Assembly (NCBI RefSeq): GCF_003073045.1
Contig: NC_037596.1
Coordinates: forward strand, 9,693,553 to 9,757,552
From: Pomacea canaliculata
Lineage: Eukaryota > Mollusca > Gastropoda > Architaenioglossa > Ampullariidae
Direction: 5' to 3'
Length of the DNA stretch: 64,000 bases
The notes below the pieces were generated by a model that saw only the letters and a program-made list of their open reading frames with translations, searched no databases and was not told where the DNA came from. The position numbers and the translations under genes are program-made. Below, in pieces: positions 44,376-57,400 of this stretch (position 1 is its first letter; every line of letters starts with the position of its first letter).

Positions 44376-46450
44376 TGGTCCTGCGTCGCGATATCGTGGA
44401 CATGTTAGGCCTTACACACGGACCTTCAGGTAGTATGCTTGCGAACCCCGTGACATTTAGTGGTTGCTGGTTATGTGTGATACACTATGAGAAGGTGACA
44501 ATCAATATTATCTTTGAAGAAGTCGTTGCGCACACGATGACGTCATATAGGTAACCAGCGGTTGCCAGTCGGGACAACGCCCTCTAGCGGGACCTGAGAC
44601 AGGAACACCTGGCATAAATAATGAGCTGTGGTTATTACACGTTTTCCGTGAGTATAAGCTTGATATAAGATAGTGGCTAGTCATTACTTACAGAGTTTGA
44701 ATGAATTTGATCCCTTGATGGTTGTTGCACTGTCTTGTTCTTTACAACTTCAGTCTGCCCTGCCTTTTTTTTTCAAATGAGGTTGATTTTAAGACGACTG
44801 TTGTGTCTGATACTATTTTTATCCCAGTAGGAAAGGATCAATCCATACCTGTGTGTTTGTGAAGGTGTGAGTCTGGAAAGCTGACGATAGGTGTTTCGTT
44901 AAAGTTTAATAGGAAGGTAGACAGTGAAGCACGTCACAAGCCCAGTGTTGTGTAACGTGGAAATAATGCTTCGGCGAAATTCTCGGATGTGAGTTTAGAG
45001 ATTTGACAGCTTGCTTACCATAGGACGTATATAGATGTATAGCGCATTCCCCTTCTCCTCGTCCTCAGATCAATGTATGTTCTAGTGTCAACAGCTGCAT
45101 CTGTGATCGTATCAATAATGTTGTGAACTTAATCATGAGCAACTCGGATGAGGTTAACACGTACTAGACAGGTGCTCACTTGCACATAGAGATTGTGTTC
45201 CAGTGTGTTTTTGTGATCTTTCACAGTCGACACCTCCTTCGCGTTATTACAAGACAGGATTATGCACAACTGACTTTTACACAGAAAGCTGCTATACTCT
45301 TGGTGTCTCTATGTTTATACCAGTACTGCTGGCCAACTACGACTAAGCAAAAACGTTGGTTTATGGCACATCATTGGCAGGTTGCCCTGAAGAGGGTGTT
45401 GTGTGACCATCGGAAGAAGAGTCTCTGCTAAACCGATCTCAAGTCCTAGTAAACTTGTCCTTAATAAATTTTGACCACAGCATTCTGCAAAAGCTTGGAG
45501 TCTGGTGGAAAGGATCGTTTAGGGTCTGTTACCAGTACAAAAGTCAGACCAAATCAGATGAAGTGAGACCAGCTATTCGTTTACAGGATTTGTCCTGTAT
45601 GGGCTAATTGAGCTGGAGGCCTTCTGAAGGAGGAAGAATCACCTCCCTAGGCCATTCCTCAATCGCCTTCGGTCCAACACCTAGCAGCACGTGGGCAAGG
45701 TGCACCATCGGCCTCGTGACGTCACTGGGGTGAACCGTTGCTGTGACCCCGATAACCCCCTTCCCGACATCGCCAGTGTGTATGGCCTTGAAGTGTCATC
45801 CGTCGATGAGTTGCCCGGAGTGACAAGAGTTTCGTACCCCCTCGTGGAAGGAAAAACCGCTTCTAGTGGATTACAAGTGTAATTTGTGTTATCCACATTC
45901 TAATTGACTGGAGATGAGAAGGGTGACAACCCTACGCTTATCGGGCGCCGAATTGTGAGTATGTTAACAGGCAACTGATATTTTGATGTACTGAGGAGAC
46001 GTTTAGAGAGGGTGTGATGATGAGACTGTATGCAAGATTAGGAACTGATATAGTGAGGACTCGAACATTGGAAACTGTTTTAAGTTATGATGAAAGAGAT
46101 TGATATATTTTGTAGCACGGACTGACTCTCCTACCTACCTAGCCTATCAAAACCTAACACCTAACTCCCTGGGGAGGAGAAAAGAGACCGAGTGTCACGA
46201 GCCGCTATTTCCAGCGGACCAGATGCCTTGCTTCACTAAGGTACTTCTAGTTAACTCAGTCTCCAAGCTCTACTGCCATACCCAGCAGAACCAGTTCCAG
46301 TGCCGGGGAAACAGGTGCGGGCACTGATTTTTGCCCGCTATTTTACGGGACAGTTTGGGTACTACGTCACCCGCTGTTGCTGTCCGTCTCGAGCCTCACC
46401 GCGACGCTCGCGCAACCAATAAGCAATATTGATTGGGACAGCTTCATGCA
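44376..46450. other. GC-rich intergenic patch with CRE palindromes
   Basis: Markedly more GC-rich than its surroundings, notably 45600-46440. It holds two perfect TGACGTCA palindromes (44538-44545 and 45717-45724), a CCCTCTAGCGG word resembling a CTCF core on the opposite strand (44580-44590), and CCAATAAGCAATATTGATTGG, an imperfect inverted repeat, at about 46414-46434. No protein-coding gene could be supported. It may be a promoter of an unseen gene or an old repeat. Confidence 0.35.
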
Positions 46451-48302
46451 ATCGTTTTATTGTGTTGAAACAACATGTAGTGTATGTGTTGCTCTTGTGA
46501 GAGCCAGCTTTCCTGACACTCGTCAAGATATGCAAAGTGTATTTTCTTGAGTTATGAATGAAAAACTTTTACAATATGCGTTTGCACATTCCTTGAAGTG
46601 ACTTTTTTTGATACAAATGAGAAAAATTGCTTGTCCATTCTGACTTTCAGTTCCACAAGCATGGCATGATGTCAACAAACATATTGGACCAAAACAATTC
46701 AGGAAAAACTAGAAAGGTAATGTACTTGCACACTGCTGGGGCTGATGCAAAGTTACCAGTCTCATTAAAAGGAAAGTTAATATAATACTGTGCAGTTTAA
46801 AATGTCAGAAGGCATCTTTATAATATAAAGATAGTTTTGATACATGGGCATAGTTTCTTATAAAGTTCATGATTATCCTGCTCTTTATATACTTGAGCAT
46901 GGCAAATAGAAGTTACCTTGCTAACAATTTTTGTTTAAGTCTAGAAAATAAGTTCAAATAAAGTTTCAGTGAATTAACATTCATCACTGCCTAAGCAGCT
47001 GCTTAAAGGTAATGAGTGAAGTTTACTGTTTAAATTCAAAGCACAAATTATAATGACACTTTTGAATGACTGGTTAGACCTCCTACTTTGTTGGGTTTTT
47101 TTTTTGGTGCTTTATTTTCTAAAAAAATAAATACTGTTCTAAACAGTATTTATAATGAAGGAATGGGTGTTTGCAGTACAAAGAATATAATCATAAGTGT
47201 CAAAATTATTTTAAAAAATAACTCTTTATTGTAAATTCTCACAACTTATAAATAGTGTGCTAGGTGTTTTCACCGACCTCGACTTCAGTTTTCCACTAAA
47301 CATTTATTATTTGGAAGTTCAACAAAGTAAGAAGAAGGTTTCATGGAACTAAGTTATTAAGCACTGATATACTGCCTCGTTGGAATATGTCGTTTGTTGT
47401 AGAAATGTTATTCTGTCTTCTATAGTGTGGAGCTGACAGGAGGTGGTGGTGAGCAGGCAGTAGCAAGGCCGATATGGAGTCACATTCAGGGAAGAAATAA
47501 AAAAAGTACCCAAGTCGAGATCCCACTGCGATGACCCACAATGATAACCTACGACAAGAACCCCACAGCTCCGACGCTACTTCACAACCCAGCTGCTCGC
47601 TGACGGGTGCGCTAACAAACATCTCTCCTGAATAATGAGAACTGCATGCCAAATTTAATTTTAATTCTGTGCTATCATTACCAAAACAAGTAACTTGTTT
47701 ACATCTCAGACCGGAAGAAACAAATGAAAGCAACACGGTGCACAAATGATCAAGTAAAAACATGCTCCCCTGTGAAAAATGATCCGACCGACCTCCCCTC
47801 TGTTTAATAGCCTCGACCGACCTATGACATAATCCCTTTCTAAGACATAAAATAGTGCCTGACATTACCAATTATTTTGTTTACAAAACAATAGTTAAAT
47901 AAGACAACTTACTAACAAATTCGTTATTTACAAGCTTGAAAAAATTCTAATACTCGCAACATCTTTTTGTGAGCCTGCGTTCATTGTATTTTTAAATGAC
48001 ATGAAAGTCGACCACTTCGAACTTGTTTTGACCATGTTAGTTTCTTTCTCCTTCAAACTTTGTTGTTGCTGACAGTATTAATTATATCGTTTAAGTACAT
48101 TATTATATAATCGTTTTCATACAAAGCATTGTTAAGTGCAGCTGATGCTCTATCGGTAGCAACAGTTTGTGTAGTGAGAAGGTCGGCGACTGGCTGGCTG
48201 GCCAAGTCGACCTCGTGGTCTCTTTGTTCACGGACGTAAATAGAGTCCGTGGTGCTGTTAACCAAAGTTCCTCGTGTGAAGTTGAAATATTTTCATGTTA
48301 TA
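46451..48302. other. Intergenic, no gene recognised
   Basis: AT-rich. A 176-codon minus-strand frame at 47341-47871 and a 70-codon one at 48053-48265 are open but have no recognisable domain. The latter starts MVNSTTDS and could be an exon of a divergent gene, but it has no convincing donor. Confidence 0.35.
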
Positions 48303-51300
48303 ATGGTTCAGACTGATCTGCTTCTGGTGATCCTTTTGTTACCTGCAGGTTGGTTCTAGTAACTATTGTTTTACAGTTAAAGTAACGAATGTAACAAAGC
48401 TGAGGTATTTTTTTAACTGTAAATATGGTCTTAATAATTATTTACCTCACTTCGCTAATGGAGACTGCGTTTATATAGCATCCTCATCAGCTAATATTAA
48501 TAATTGCTTGAATTGAAATATATCAAACACAACCTTAGTTTGAGTAAGGGAAGATACATATACTCCTGTAGTTATAACCAAACGTACGGCAGCAGCTCTA
48601 GACAATGGCAATCACATAATAATCAGTATAACACATAGTGTGTGAGAAGAAAACATGGCGACTGATGTAATGATCGAACCCATTTCATACTGTAGTAGAG
48701 AAGAGTCTGTAAATATATTAAGTTCTCTCTATCAAGTATAAAGTTTGTTCAATGAAGAAAGTCAAAACTGCCAACAGCAAGGGTGGCTTTCCCAAATACC
48801 ATTATAATTTATGTAACCTATTCATCGACCTGTGATATTAAAATGAAACTATCACAGACTCCTTTGACCCATCTCATCGCCATTTCCAAATGATACCACT
48901 AGCCGCATATCTAAAAACAACTCCAAACAAAGGAAAATTTCTGCCTCTGTTGTGGACAGAATAAAGGGATATTTGTGTAGTGTAGTATTGTAAGCATATT
49001 ATATTACCAAAAAATCCATACTATTTTATAATTCAAGAATGCTGATAATGTACTGACAGTATAAATAAAAGAACTCCATCTTGTGATCTTCTTGTTGAGT
49101 GTAGTGACAGTGACGATCGCAAGTTTTGCTTTCAGGTAGTTTAGAGATTCTTGTGCGTAACTCTAACATTACAAACATATTTACACCTGTAAGAACATCA
49201 AGTCATAACCTTGTATAGAAGGTCATGTCACAACACACAGTATAACATGTATACAAGTTTTATTAAACTTACCGTCTGCACGTTCTAGTGTCGGAATGGT
49301 TACTCTCATGAACAAGCAGAAAACTTTTGGTATACGATGTGAGCAGAACTACTGAATAGATTGTTTACTTGTCAAATTCAAGACTAGCTTCAGAAAGTTT
49401 CATACGCGACTTGTAACACGAGCACAGTGAAGTAGGCTTTGGGCTAACACGACAACATCATTGACACAAATTTTTAGCAAAATGCAATTGGAAAGTACAT
49501 GAGTACATTATGTGTTCAAATATACTTTGCAATTAAAAGATTTAATCCAGGACTGTTGATCGACGAACGTGCAAAGCCTCAAGTACAATTTATCAATTAA
49601 CAAGTTCGCGGAGTGTTGCTGCTTTTTCGTTTGTAGTCAGTGCGATCGCAACAATAATTCTTATGTCGGTTCGTTTAAATCCAAACATTGTCGTTTTATT
49701 TGATTACATGGTCTTTTGTTTTGATGTTAGCTCCTCGAGATCATTTTAGAAGTTGAAATCTGATAATCGCGGTCATAAAGATGCAGTCATTAAATTCAAG
49801 GGAAACCTTTACCTGACTGATTATAAGGTTGAAAGAGGGTCAGAAGACAAGTACTTGGGAGTTGGGACTGTTATTGATAAAAAAATTAACATTTAATGTA
49901 AACACCAGGTCTTTTGTCTTCATCTAGTATTTGCTAATAATGGTTGATTACAGTTAATAAATGGTTAAAAGTTATTTATCTGGTGATCAAAAGTAGCTCA
50001 AGACATCAAACATATAAAAATACATGATATTTAAAATGTGCTGTACACAAACAGTACCACTTGCATGCAGATATCAAATAGCAAGCAACCTATTATAGCA
50101 CTAGGACATAATGAAGAGGAAAATCAGAAAGATGTCACCAGTTTTACAGTCTAAAGTGTTTATTACTCTATAGTTCAGATTTACATATTTGATGATTTGC
50201 TGTTTCATCAGGAAAATTAAAGTAGCTTATTCATTGTCTTACAAATACAAATCAAGCACAGTTCACATTTTTAAGAATAATTGGAGTTAATAATAAGGAA
50301 TAAGGATGCTTGGATAGTGTAGTGAAGGGGTGCCCAGTAGTTTAGTGGTTAAAACACTTGTCATAACAGTGACCCACTATAAACACTACATCAACATAAT
50401 TTTTACACCCTTCCTTTTGCAATATTTTACTCTCAGCTCTTGTTCTTGTTATTTGATTTCTCTTTGTGTTTTCTGCATTTAATTTTATTCTTTGTTTAGT
50501 ACGGTTGTTTATTCTTTTATAGCTCATATGTTATTTGTTTTCCTGTCCCTCGTATGCTGTCCATGTTTCATTCTTATTCTTAAGCGCTAAGGGCATGCTC
50601 CTTTCGAGTGTGAGTATTCGCTTTGCAAATTTTTCTGTAATTTTGAAATCCTTAAAGTTTTTATTTGATTTTCCATGGGTTTCCTTATTAAGCTTTGCTG
50701 ATAAAAAGTAGACAAAATAAATTCAACAAGTCTTGTTGTTGTTTGCTGCTGTCAATACAAGCTTTATTTACTAATAGAAAAAATTGACATCATCATGAAT
50801 AACATGCATTGACTGACAAAACCGATATCTTACTGAATCAATTAGGTTAACAAAGTTGGTTCAGGGGAGAGAGCAACATTATGAGAGCATTGCAAAGTAT
50901 CATTTTTTTATTAGACTGGTTTGTTGTAGTCAGTCCATCGCCTGAACTACGAAATATTTTTTTCTGGCCATGGAACAGTCAATAAATTGTGAAGAGCATG
51001 GATTCTTCTAATCTTTATTATTTCCACTTGTCATTCTTTTTGATGGTATGATCAGTTAAAGCACAGACATGTATAAGTTCATGGTTCACGACCTCTCTCT
51101 CTGTGGTCATTCTTCTAATGATAAAACCTTTGCCTCCAATTAGTTTATATCTGTGCTGGAGCTAGTCGAGAAGTAATGTTGATCACTGAAACTTCCCAAC
51201 CACAAATGTGTAATACCCTCCATGTCGTACTTGCATTGTAATGACTGTATGTGAATCTTTGTGTAAAGAGCTCAGTACAGCCTACTACAAGAAATATGTG

Positions 51301-54300
51301 CGGAAATTGCTTTGCATGTTTTCTTTCAATGGCGCCTTACTTTACCAATAAATCAGTAAGATTTGTCTTGAAAGATAGTTTACAAATTCTTCTATTTTGA
51401 ATTTAATACCAAGTATGATAAAAATGCCAAATCCCATTGGAAATTTCTATCTTTGATATAAGGAGTAGGGCTATTTATAACTTTGTTTATTCCGATAGCC
51501 TTGTACTTATTTAGCTCTAACTAAAAAGATTTGAACGCAGAAAAGTGTTTTCAGAATTCGAATGTATCAATATCTTACGGTTTCAGCTTTAACAAAATAC
51601 ACTACTGTCTTCCCCCATCTGTAAGTCAAGCAAGCTACAGCATTATGACATTTTTCTATTGTTGCAGTGAACCTTATTGGAGTGGAGTTTACTTGTCCAA
51701 TATTCAAAGATGGTCACAACATTGTCAGCTGCAAGATTAACAAAACAGCTGTTGAGGCTGCAGACTGCATATCGTTACAAAATTATGTGTTACTGGAAAA
51801 GACAACAACTTCTCGTCGAAATCCACTTGTGATAGGTTTCACTGAACCCTTTAATCTGTCAAATTGCAGACCAGTTCAAGAGCCTGTAGCAAACAGCTGC
51901 TGGTGTCATGAGGCAAATGGAGAAATCTTTGACTACAAGTGTGACTTTGTGGCCAACCGCAGCAAAGATATCGATGCAATGCTTCAATGCAAGATTTGCA
52001 TTAAACCAAAGAATCCTTTAGAAGAGAAAATACACGATAACTGCAAACGTATGCGCTTTGGTTAGTATTATTTGTATTACTGGGAGTATTAAGTTGCTTT
52101 TTGTTCGCAAAGACTAAAGATGAAAATTTAAATTTAAATGATTTATTGGCGATCAGAGTTGCAATAGTAATATTATTAAATAAAAACTCTATCTTGTATT
52201 CTTTATTGTTTTAAAGGATAGCCAACCCTAAATTGAGGAAAACACTAAACTAATCATCACAACATAAGGATAGGTAGTTAGAAGTATTAAATCTGTGACT
52301 GGTCTCAAAGCCTTGCATTAAACGGTTGGTCCATTTTTTCCCAGCCAAATTTTCCTCTGTCCACCTCATCGTTACTCACTCCCCAAGGTGTCAGACAAGA
52401 TTCATGGAGGCCCATAAGGTCAACCATGCTCTTGACAAGTTCGTTGGTCTTGCGTTCTATGTAGAAAATTGTCAGAGAAACACATAGCACAAATAGCTAC
52501 AATGCGTCCACAAGATGAGATATGAAAAGAAGAAAAACACTGTTTCTGTCCAGCGGCTAACTGATAATTCTTTTTATGATCTACCTTTTCAATTAATGGT
52601 ATATCTCATTCACTTACGCCCAAACCCACTAAATGTTCAGATTTGAATAGAGTTTTTTTAAAAGAAATATTTACTCAATCACAGGTCTCAGGACGTTGAA
52701 AACGTGTGCGGACGTTTCACCGCCGGACGTTTCGGAGTCGGACATTTTGCCGACCGGCGTTTCGCCGCCGGACGTTTCGCCGCATTATGTCAGAGAGAGA
52801 GAGAGAGAGCTTACTTACTTCTCAAAGAATGAAAGTAACTACTAGATTACACAATAATTCTTTATTTCAAACAAATTTTACACACAGACTTCACAGACAG
52901 TTCACTTTGATTGTCACAGATTATGCGCAACAGCTTTGAGAAAAAACATTGATACAACGGCGAGAGAAATGTGTGAGCTAAGGGGCGTCCCACACTTGAC
53001 TTCGGCTAAAGGTCCCGCGTGAAACGCCGAAATGAAGTGCCCCGCGCCGAAAACGTCCGGCGGCGAAACGCCGGTCGGCAAAACGTCCGGCGGCGAAACG
53101 TCCGTGTACCGTTGAAAACCAATTGGCTTTGTGATTTTTTGTTAAACAGACAAGTTGACATCAGGTAGTGTTACATGCATCTATTAATGCATGTGTTTGT
53201 GAGAAACTAGCTGGCTCGGCAGGAGTGTATCTTATCAAAGTTATTTTCCAACAAACATTTACTTCTCATAAGCCTGCGCATCAGCAACTCATTTTTTCCC
53301 CATTTGACCCAATGATTCCTCATTGCTAGGTCAGAGCCTTTGTAATAAAAGACAGTAATTTTTCAATTTTTCTCACAGATTCACTGGGTTTCTTGGTGTA
53401 TGATTAAGGTGTACACCCATTCTTGCTATCTTCTGTTAACATTGCACGTAACAGACGATCGAATGCCCTCTGAACGTTTATAAATACTACCTGATATTGC
53501 CAGACAGTTGTCTATTTATGGCTGTACATAAATTGAAAATGCGGTCAACGGCTGTAAACCAAATATTTGTTTGTGCTTTTTTTAGATATTAAATGATTGC
53601 TTTCTGCCCACTGAGGTAACTTTTTGTTTGGTTGCATAATTTGCTAGTTCTAATGCTTCTTTATTTACTGGCTGGTTAGAGTCCATTTTGTAATGTTGAC
53701 TAATTTATATCATGTTCTTTCTTGAGTCCTAATCCCCGGTTGTAAAGTTGAATTGTGACTAAGAAAGGAGTTGGGACAGTACCTGTTCCTTTTTCCCTCC
53801 ATTTAAAATTACAGCTGGAATCGCTATCTTGCCATCTATCTGATGTTCTTACTTTTTCTCTTTTGAAATGCTCTTTTGGACATGTGTGTGAGAGAAAAGA
53901 GAGGAACTTTCTTTGTGCCTGTATGTTTGATATACTTTTCTATATTGTTTATGAACAAATTCAGGTGGCAGTTCAGATGTCGGACCAGGTTCAGGTGGTA
54001 GTTTGAACGTCGGTCTCATTGTTGGTGCCATTCTAGCAGCAGCAGCAACAGTCATTTTTTTTGTCCTAATAACTGTCATCGTTGGCTTGAAAATACGTTG
54101 TCAAATGCGTAAGTTCACTGTGATCATTAGGATATTTTAGTAAACATTTTTATTCATACTGAAATACAAATATGAATGTCATTGTTTCCTTGATTTATAA
54201 CGTGTAAATACAAGCTAACATAAAATTTCATTTATTTTCTGTTTGCTGTATGAAGATAAATCACTTTGTCGCACTGTTTTCTGTGCTACTCACCCACCCA

Positions 54301-54456
54301 TCAACTCACCCCCATACACACGCTTACTCGTAAAATTACTTTTACATAATCAAAGATAACAGTACCATTAGTTGCATATGCATATTATCTGCAGGCAAAA
54401 TAATAATCATGGTTATTAATTTTTCAGAGAACATTATAACAGTGCAGATGTCATAA
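48303..54456 (+). CDS. Type I membrane protein with Cys-rich Ig-like ectodomain (203 aa)
   Basis: Exons 48303-48348, 51668-52060, 53965-54108 and 54428-54456, all phase 1, totalling 203 codons plus stop. Residues 1-15 form the signal peptide MVQTDLLLVILLLPA. The ectodomain (16-145) has about 12 Cys, including EFTC, IVSCKI, SCWC, DYKCDF and CKICIK. The FDYKCDF resembles the Y-x-C of Ig folds. A flexible GGSSDVGPGSGGS stalk leads to one transmembrane helix (about 162-188: VGLIVGAILAAAATVIFF onward), then a short tail KIRCQMQNIITVQMS. The family is not recognised. The phase-1 signal exon is shared with the Ig genes to the left and right, suggesting common origin. Introns of 3.3 and 1.9 kb hold a SINE-like piece and a MULE-like element. 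AATAAA near 54951. Confidence 0.7.
50335..50650 (+). repeat. Possible tRNA-derived SINE in intron 1
   Basis: It starts with GGTGCCCAGTAGTTTAGTGG, which contains a pol III A box (TAGTTTAGTGG). It ends around 50580-50640 with CGCTAAGGGCATGCTCC and TATTCGCTTTGCAAA, phrases resembling a common molluscan SINE/LINE tail. No B box is recognisable. Confidence 0.4.
52694..53119. mobile_element. Long-inverted-repeat DNA element, MULE-like
   Basis: A 406-bp element (52704-53109) between perfect 10-bp direct repeats CGTTGAAAAC (52694-52703 and 53110-53119). Its ends are inverted repeats of about 80-90 bp built from reiterated GGACGTTTCGCCGCC words, very rich in CpG. The centre holds a (GA)n run (52793-52810) and AT-rich filler with no transposase. 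A 9-10 bp duplication with long inverted ends suggests a Mutator-like or foldback MITE. It lies in intron 2 of the 203-aa membrane protein gene. Confidence 0.85.
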
Positions 54457-55740
54457 GATCCAAGTGACTGTAAAGTTTGCTCCCAGGAGCTGAAGACTGA
54501 GCAGAAAGCTTTGTGCTTGCGTTCTTGATTTTATATATATATATGATAGAGATGCTGATGTGGATGTACATTGGTGTACTTTTATATCTGTCATAGCTGC
54601 TTAACCACCCAAGTTTTTGAACAAGACATTCCGTTGGTTGAAGTAGAGAACGCACTAGCTGAGAAACATTTTGATGTGTGAAATCACATCCAGACATTCT
54701 TATAAAATTCGGTATTCTTTCGAGCCCCTATTGTTCTTGTCGGTAGCAGATCCTTATGTTTAATATGGTCAGATTTATGTAAACACTATTTTTTCGATAT
54801 CACAGAAAAATCAAGAACAATTATTTGGAACAAATCAAAGCTTTGTGTCTTTGTAAAAAATATTATAATGATGATTGTTTTTAATCTGTTTGAAATCATT
54901 GTGTTTTATGCATGATACCATTTTTTGTTCTTTTCTATGCATACATTAAAATAAAAATTTGAAGTTTTATAGTGTTCTCATCTTGGGGATGAGCAAGCTG
55001 TATGAAAAATATTCCCTAGAATACTGCCGCCAAAGCAGAAGCTGCAAAGCGTTGACATTTCAGGACACTTCACAGAAATTCCACCGCAGATTAGCAACTC
55101 AAAATAAAACCTGAGTTCATCATTTTGAACCTGAATTAAAGATTCAAATCAAACAGTAGACTCACTGTAGTTCTCCTCTCCCTAACAAGTTCAAGCAGGC
55201 AGCTTCTGATGGCAAGGTGATTGCTTCTGCTTCTGATAATCACCACAGACTTCGTATACTCACCCTGGGTCACAGATTCTCTGATACTCGCATAAATACA
55301 TCAAAGCATGAAAACGGAAAAAGGAAGCTCAATTAAAAATAATTCGTGCATTGTATGCTTATTTTCTCATGTTTGTTTAAATACCATAAAAGTAAAATGT
55401 TCAGTAAGAGAGGTATTAGGAGTTGTGAATGACGAAGCCCAGCCCTTTCTTCCCTCCATCATCTTCTTCCATTCTACATCAGGTACCCATTCGTCCACAA
55501 CAGCTACTTGCTGGGCATGGGGAGTTTTCTACAAAGTTACTTTCTAAATTTCTTAAGCAGTAATCTTTTGGGATTGGTCTAAGGGAGATACAGTAATTAT
55601 ATTTTGAATTTAGTTCTCTCCCCTTGATCACATCCATTGATGGGAGATGTGCACGACGTTTGAAGTCTGCAAGTTCCCTAATATATTTATTTTTGTGTTA
55701 AGAAATCAGAGCTAAGCTTGCCATTGAGGCACTGTTACTA
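54457..55740. other. 3' end and intergenic DNA
   Basis: AATAAA-type signal at about 54949-54956 probably ends the upstream transcript. The rest is AT-rich, with only a short open frame at 55308-55547 that has no features. Confidence 0.5.
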
Positions 55741-55746
55741 ATACAG

Positions 55747-57400
55747 TAATACCTTGGTTAACAAACACAATCCGGTCCTTGAAGGTGGTTGTTAACAAGA
55801 GCATATTTCCCCATTAGAAATAAAGGAAATAATCGGTTCCCAGCCTCAGTCTTACCCTATTAACATTATTAAAATCACCTATCATTTGATTGAAAAGGCT
55901 AAACATGAGTAAATAAATTTAAAACTAACAGTTCGGAGATAGTAAAATAATAAATAAATAAATTTAACATAAGAACACCAACATTTTGACTGCAGTATGA
56001 TGGCTTGAGTCGATGGAGGTGTGTGGTAGGGTTGGAGTCACTGGTTTGAGGGGGCATCCCCTTCCATAATAACATAGAGCAGCTGACTTTCTGGGGTAAC
56101 TTCCTTTTTCTGTCTTTTTAAGGATGTATGAAACAACTTATTTAGAGTCTGGTGCTTTTGTCTTCTTTGGAGGACTCTTCGGTAGTAGGACATGATGTTT
56201 CCATTGAAAGAATTAAGAGTCCTATTGCCTACAGCATTATTGGGGTAAGTTTTTTTCCACGAATGTCTGCAGTTCCTCCCATTCAGCACACATTTGTTTA
56301 ATGACAGAACTCTCCTCCTTTCCCTCCTCCTCCCCCGAAAAGATATCCTCAGCCTTCCCCTTTTGTTGTTCCTGATGGCGGTGCTCTAACTCTTCTATTG
56401 TGATCTCACTACTGTGATCTTCTTCAAGGCCCTTCACATCGTCAGTGTCGACCTCTAACCCTATGCTTTGCCCAATCGAAACTATTTCTTCCACAATTTC
56501 TTCTTCAAAGCCACCGAAATAGTGCTCTGGTACACATTCATGCCACAGTTTCCTTGATATGGAATTCATGGTGCGATACAAGACTTGGTTCCATGCATTA
56601 TCAATTAGTTGAAGACAATTCACAATATGGAAATGATTTCACCAAAAGTCTTTCAAAGTCAGGTTAGGTAAATTGTTACTTCGAAACACTTTCAGAATAG
56701 GGCTTTTAAGTACAGTTTCTTGAAGTTCTAGATGATTTGCTGATCCATTGGTTGAAAGAAAGGGGTTGTGTAAGGGTGCATGTACACGACACGTATGAAG
56801 TCGAACTCTTCAATCAGGTCTTTGGATGGAGGATGTGCAGGAGTATTGTCCAAGATAAAAAGGCATTTCAGTGGCACCTGCTTCTCTTCTAAATATTTCT
56901 TGACACTTGGAGCAGAAATTTCGTGTACCCACTTGACGAACATTTGCCGTGTTACCCATGCCTTCGAATTTGCACGCCACATAACAGGCAATTTATTCTT
57001 GATTAAGTTGTGCTTCTTAAACACACAGGCGAGATGGTCAGAATGATAAACTAACAACGACTTCACTTTAAAATCGCCACTAGTTTTGCCATACAACAAG
57101 AGAGTTAGCCTATCCTTCATTGGTTTGTGCACTAGCAGTTCTTTTTCTTCCTTCGTCAGGTGTTATGTAAGTTCTCTTGGGAAGTTTCTTCCAAAAAAAA
57201 AATCCTGTCTCGTTCGCATGACAAACTTGGTTTGAAACATTACATTCCTCTTCCAGAATTTAAAAAAATTCTTTCACGAATTTATTTGTCTGTAAGTTAT
57301 CGGAGCTGGCTGCCTCTCCATGCTTCCCTACAATATAAATGCCTGTTCTCTTAAAATTGTCAAACCAACCTCAATGTAGATGTAGTACGGAACTCATCAC
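55747..57400 (-). mobile_element. Tigger (pogo/Tc1-mariner) transposon relic
   Basis: One terminus begins at 55747: CAGTAATACCTTGGTTAAC after TA, typical of Tigger. On the minus strand, 57360-57130 reads HGEAAS then VCHANETGFFFWKKLPKRTY; 57132-56728 encodes HKPMKDRLTLLLYGK, LPVMWRANSKAWVT, LFILDNTPAHP and PFFQPMDQQII; 56623-56237 encodes the C-terminal region (LQLIDNAWNQV, LWHECVPE). The DDE/D second and third Asp are present (LDNTPAHP, PMDQ), but the first reads Asn in HANETG. A frameshift near 57130 and further breaks after 56728 kill it. The opposite terminus was not found. Confidence 0.85.

Noticed and set aside
45600-46000. GC-rich sequence with a GGGCGCCGAATT word, considered as part of an LTR element
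   Set aside because: No paired terminal repeats or coding parts are visible.
47341-47871. 176-codon minus-strand frame
   Set aside because: It is long for chance but has no domain, signal peptide or splice context. Kept only as a remark in the intergenic entry.
48053-48265. Possible GPCR N-terminal exon on the minus strand
   Set aside because: The start looks glycosylation-rich, but no downstream helices and no good donor were found.
52305-52490. 61-codon minus-strand frame in the intron of the 203-aa gene
   Set aside because: Its composition is protein-like, but there is no recognised domain, splice pair or neighbour exon.
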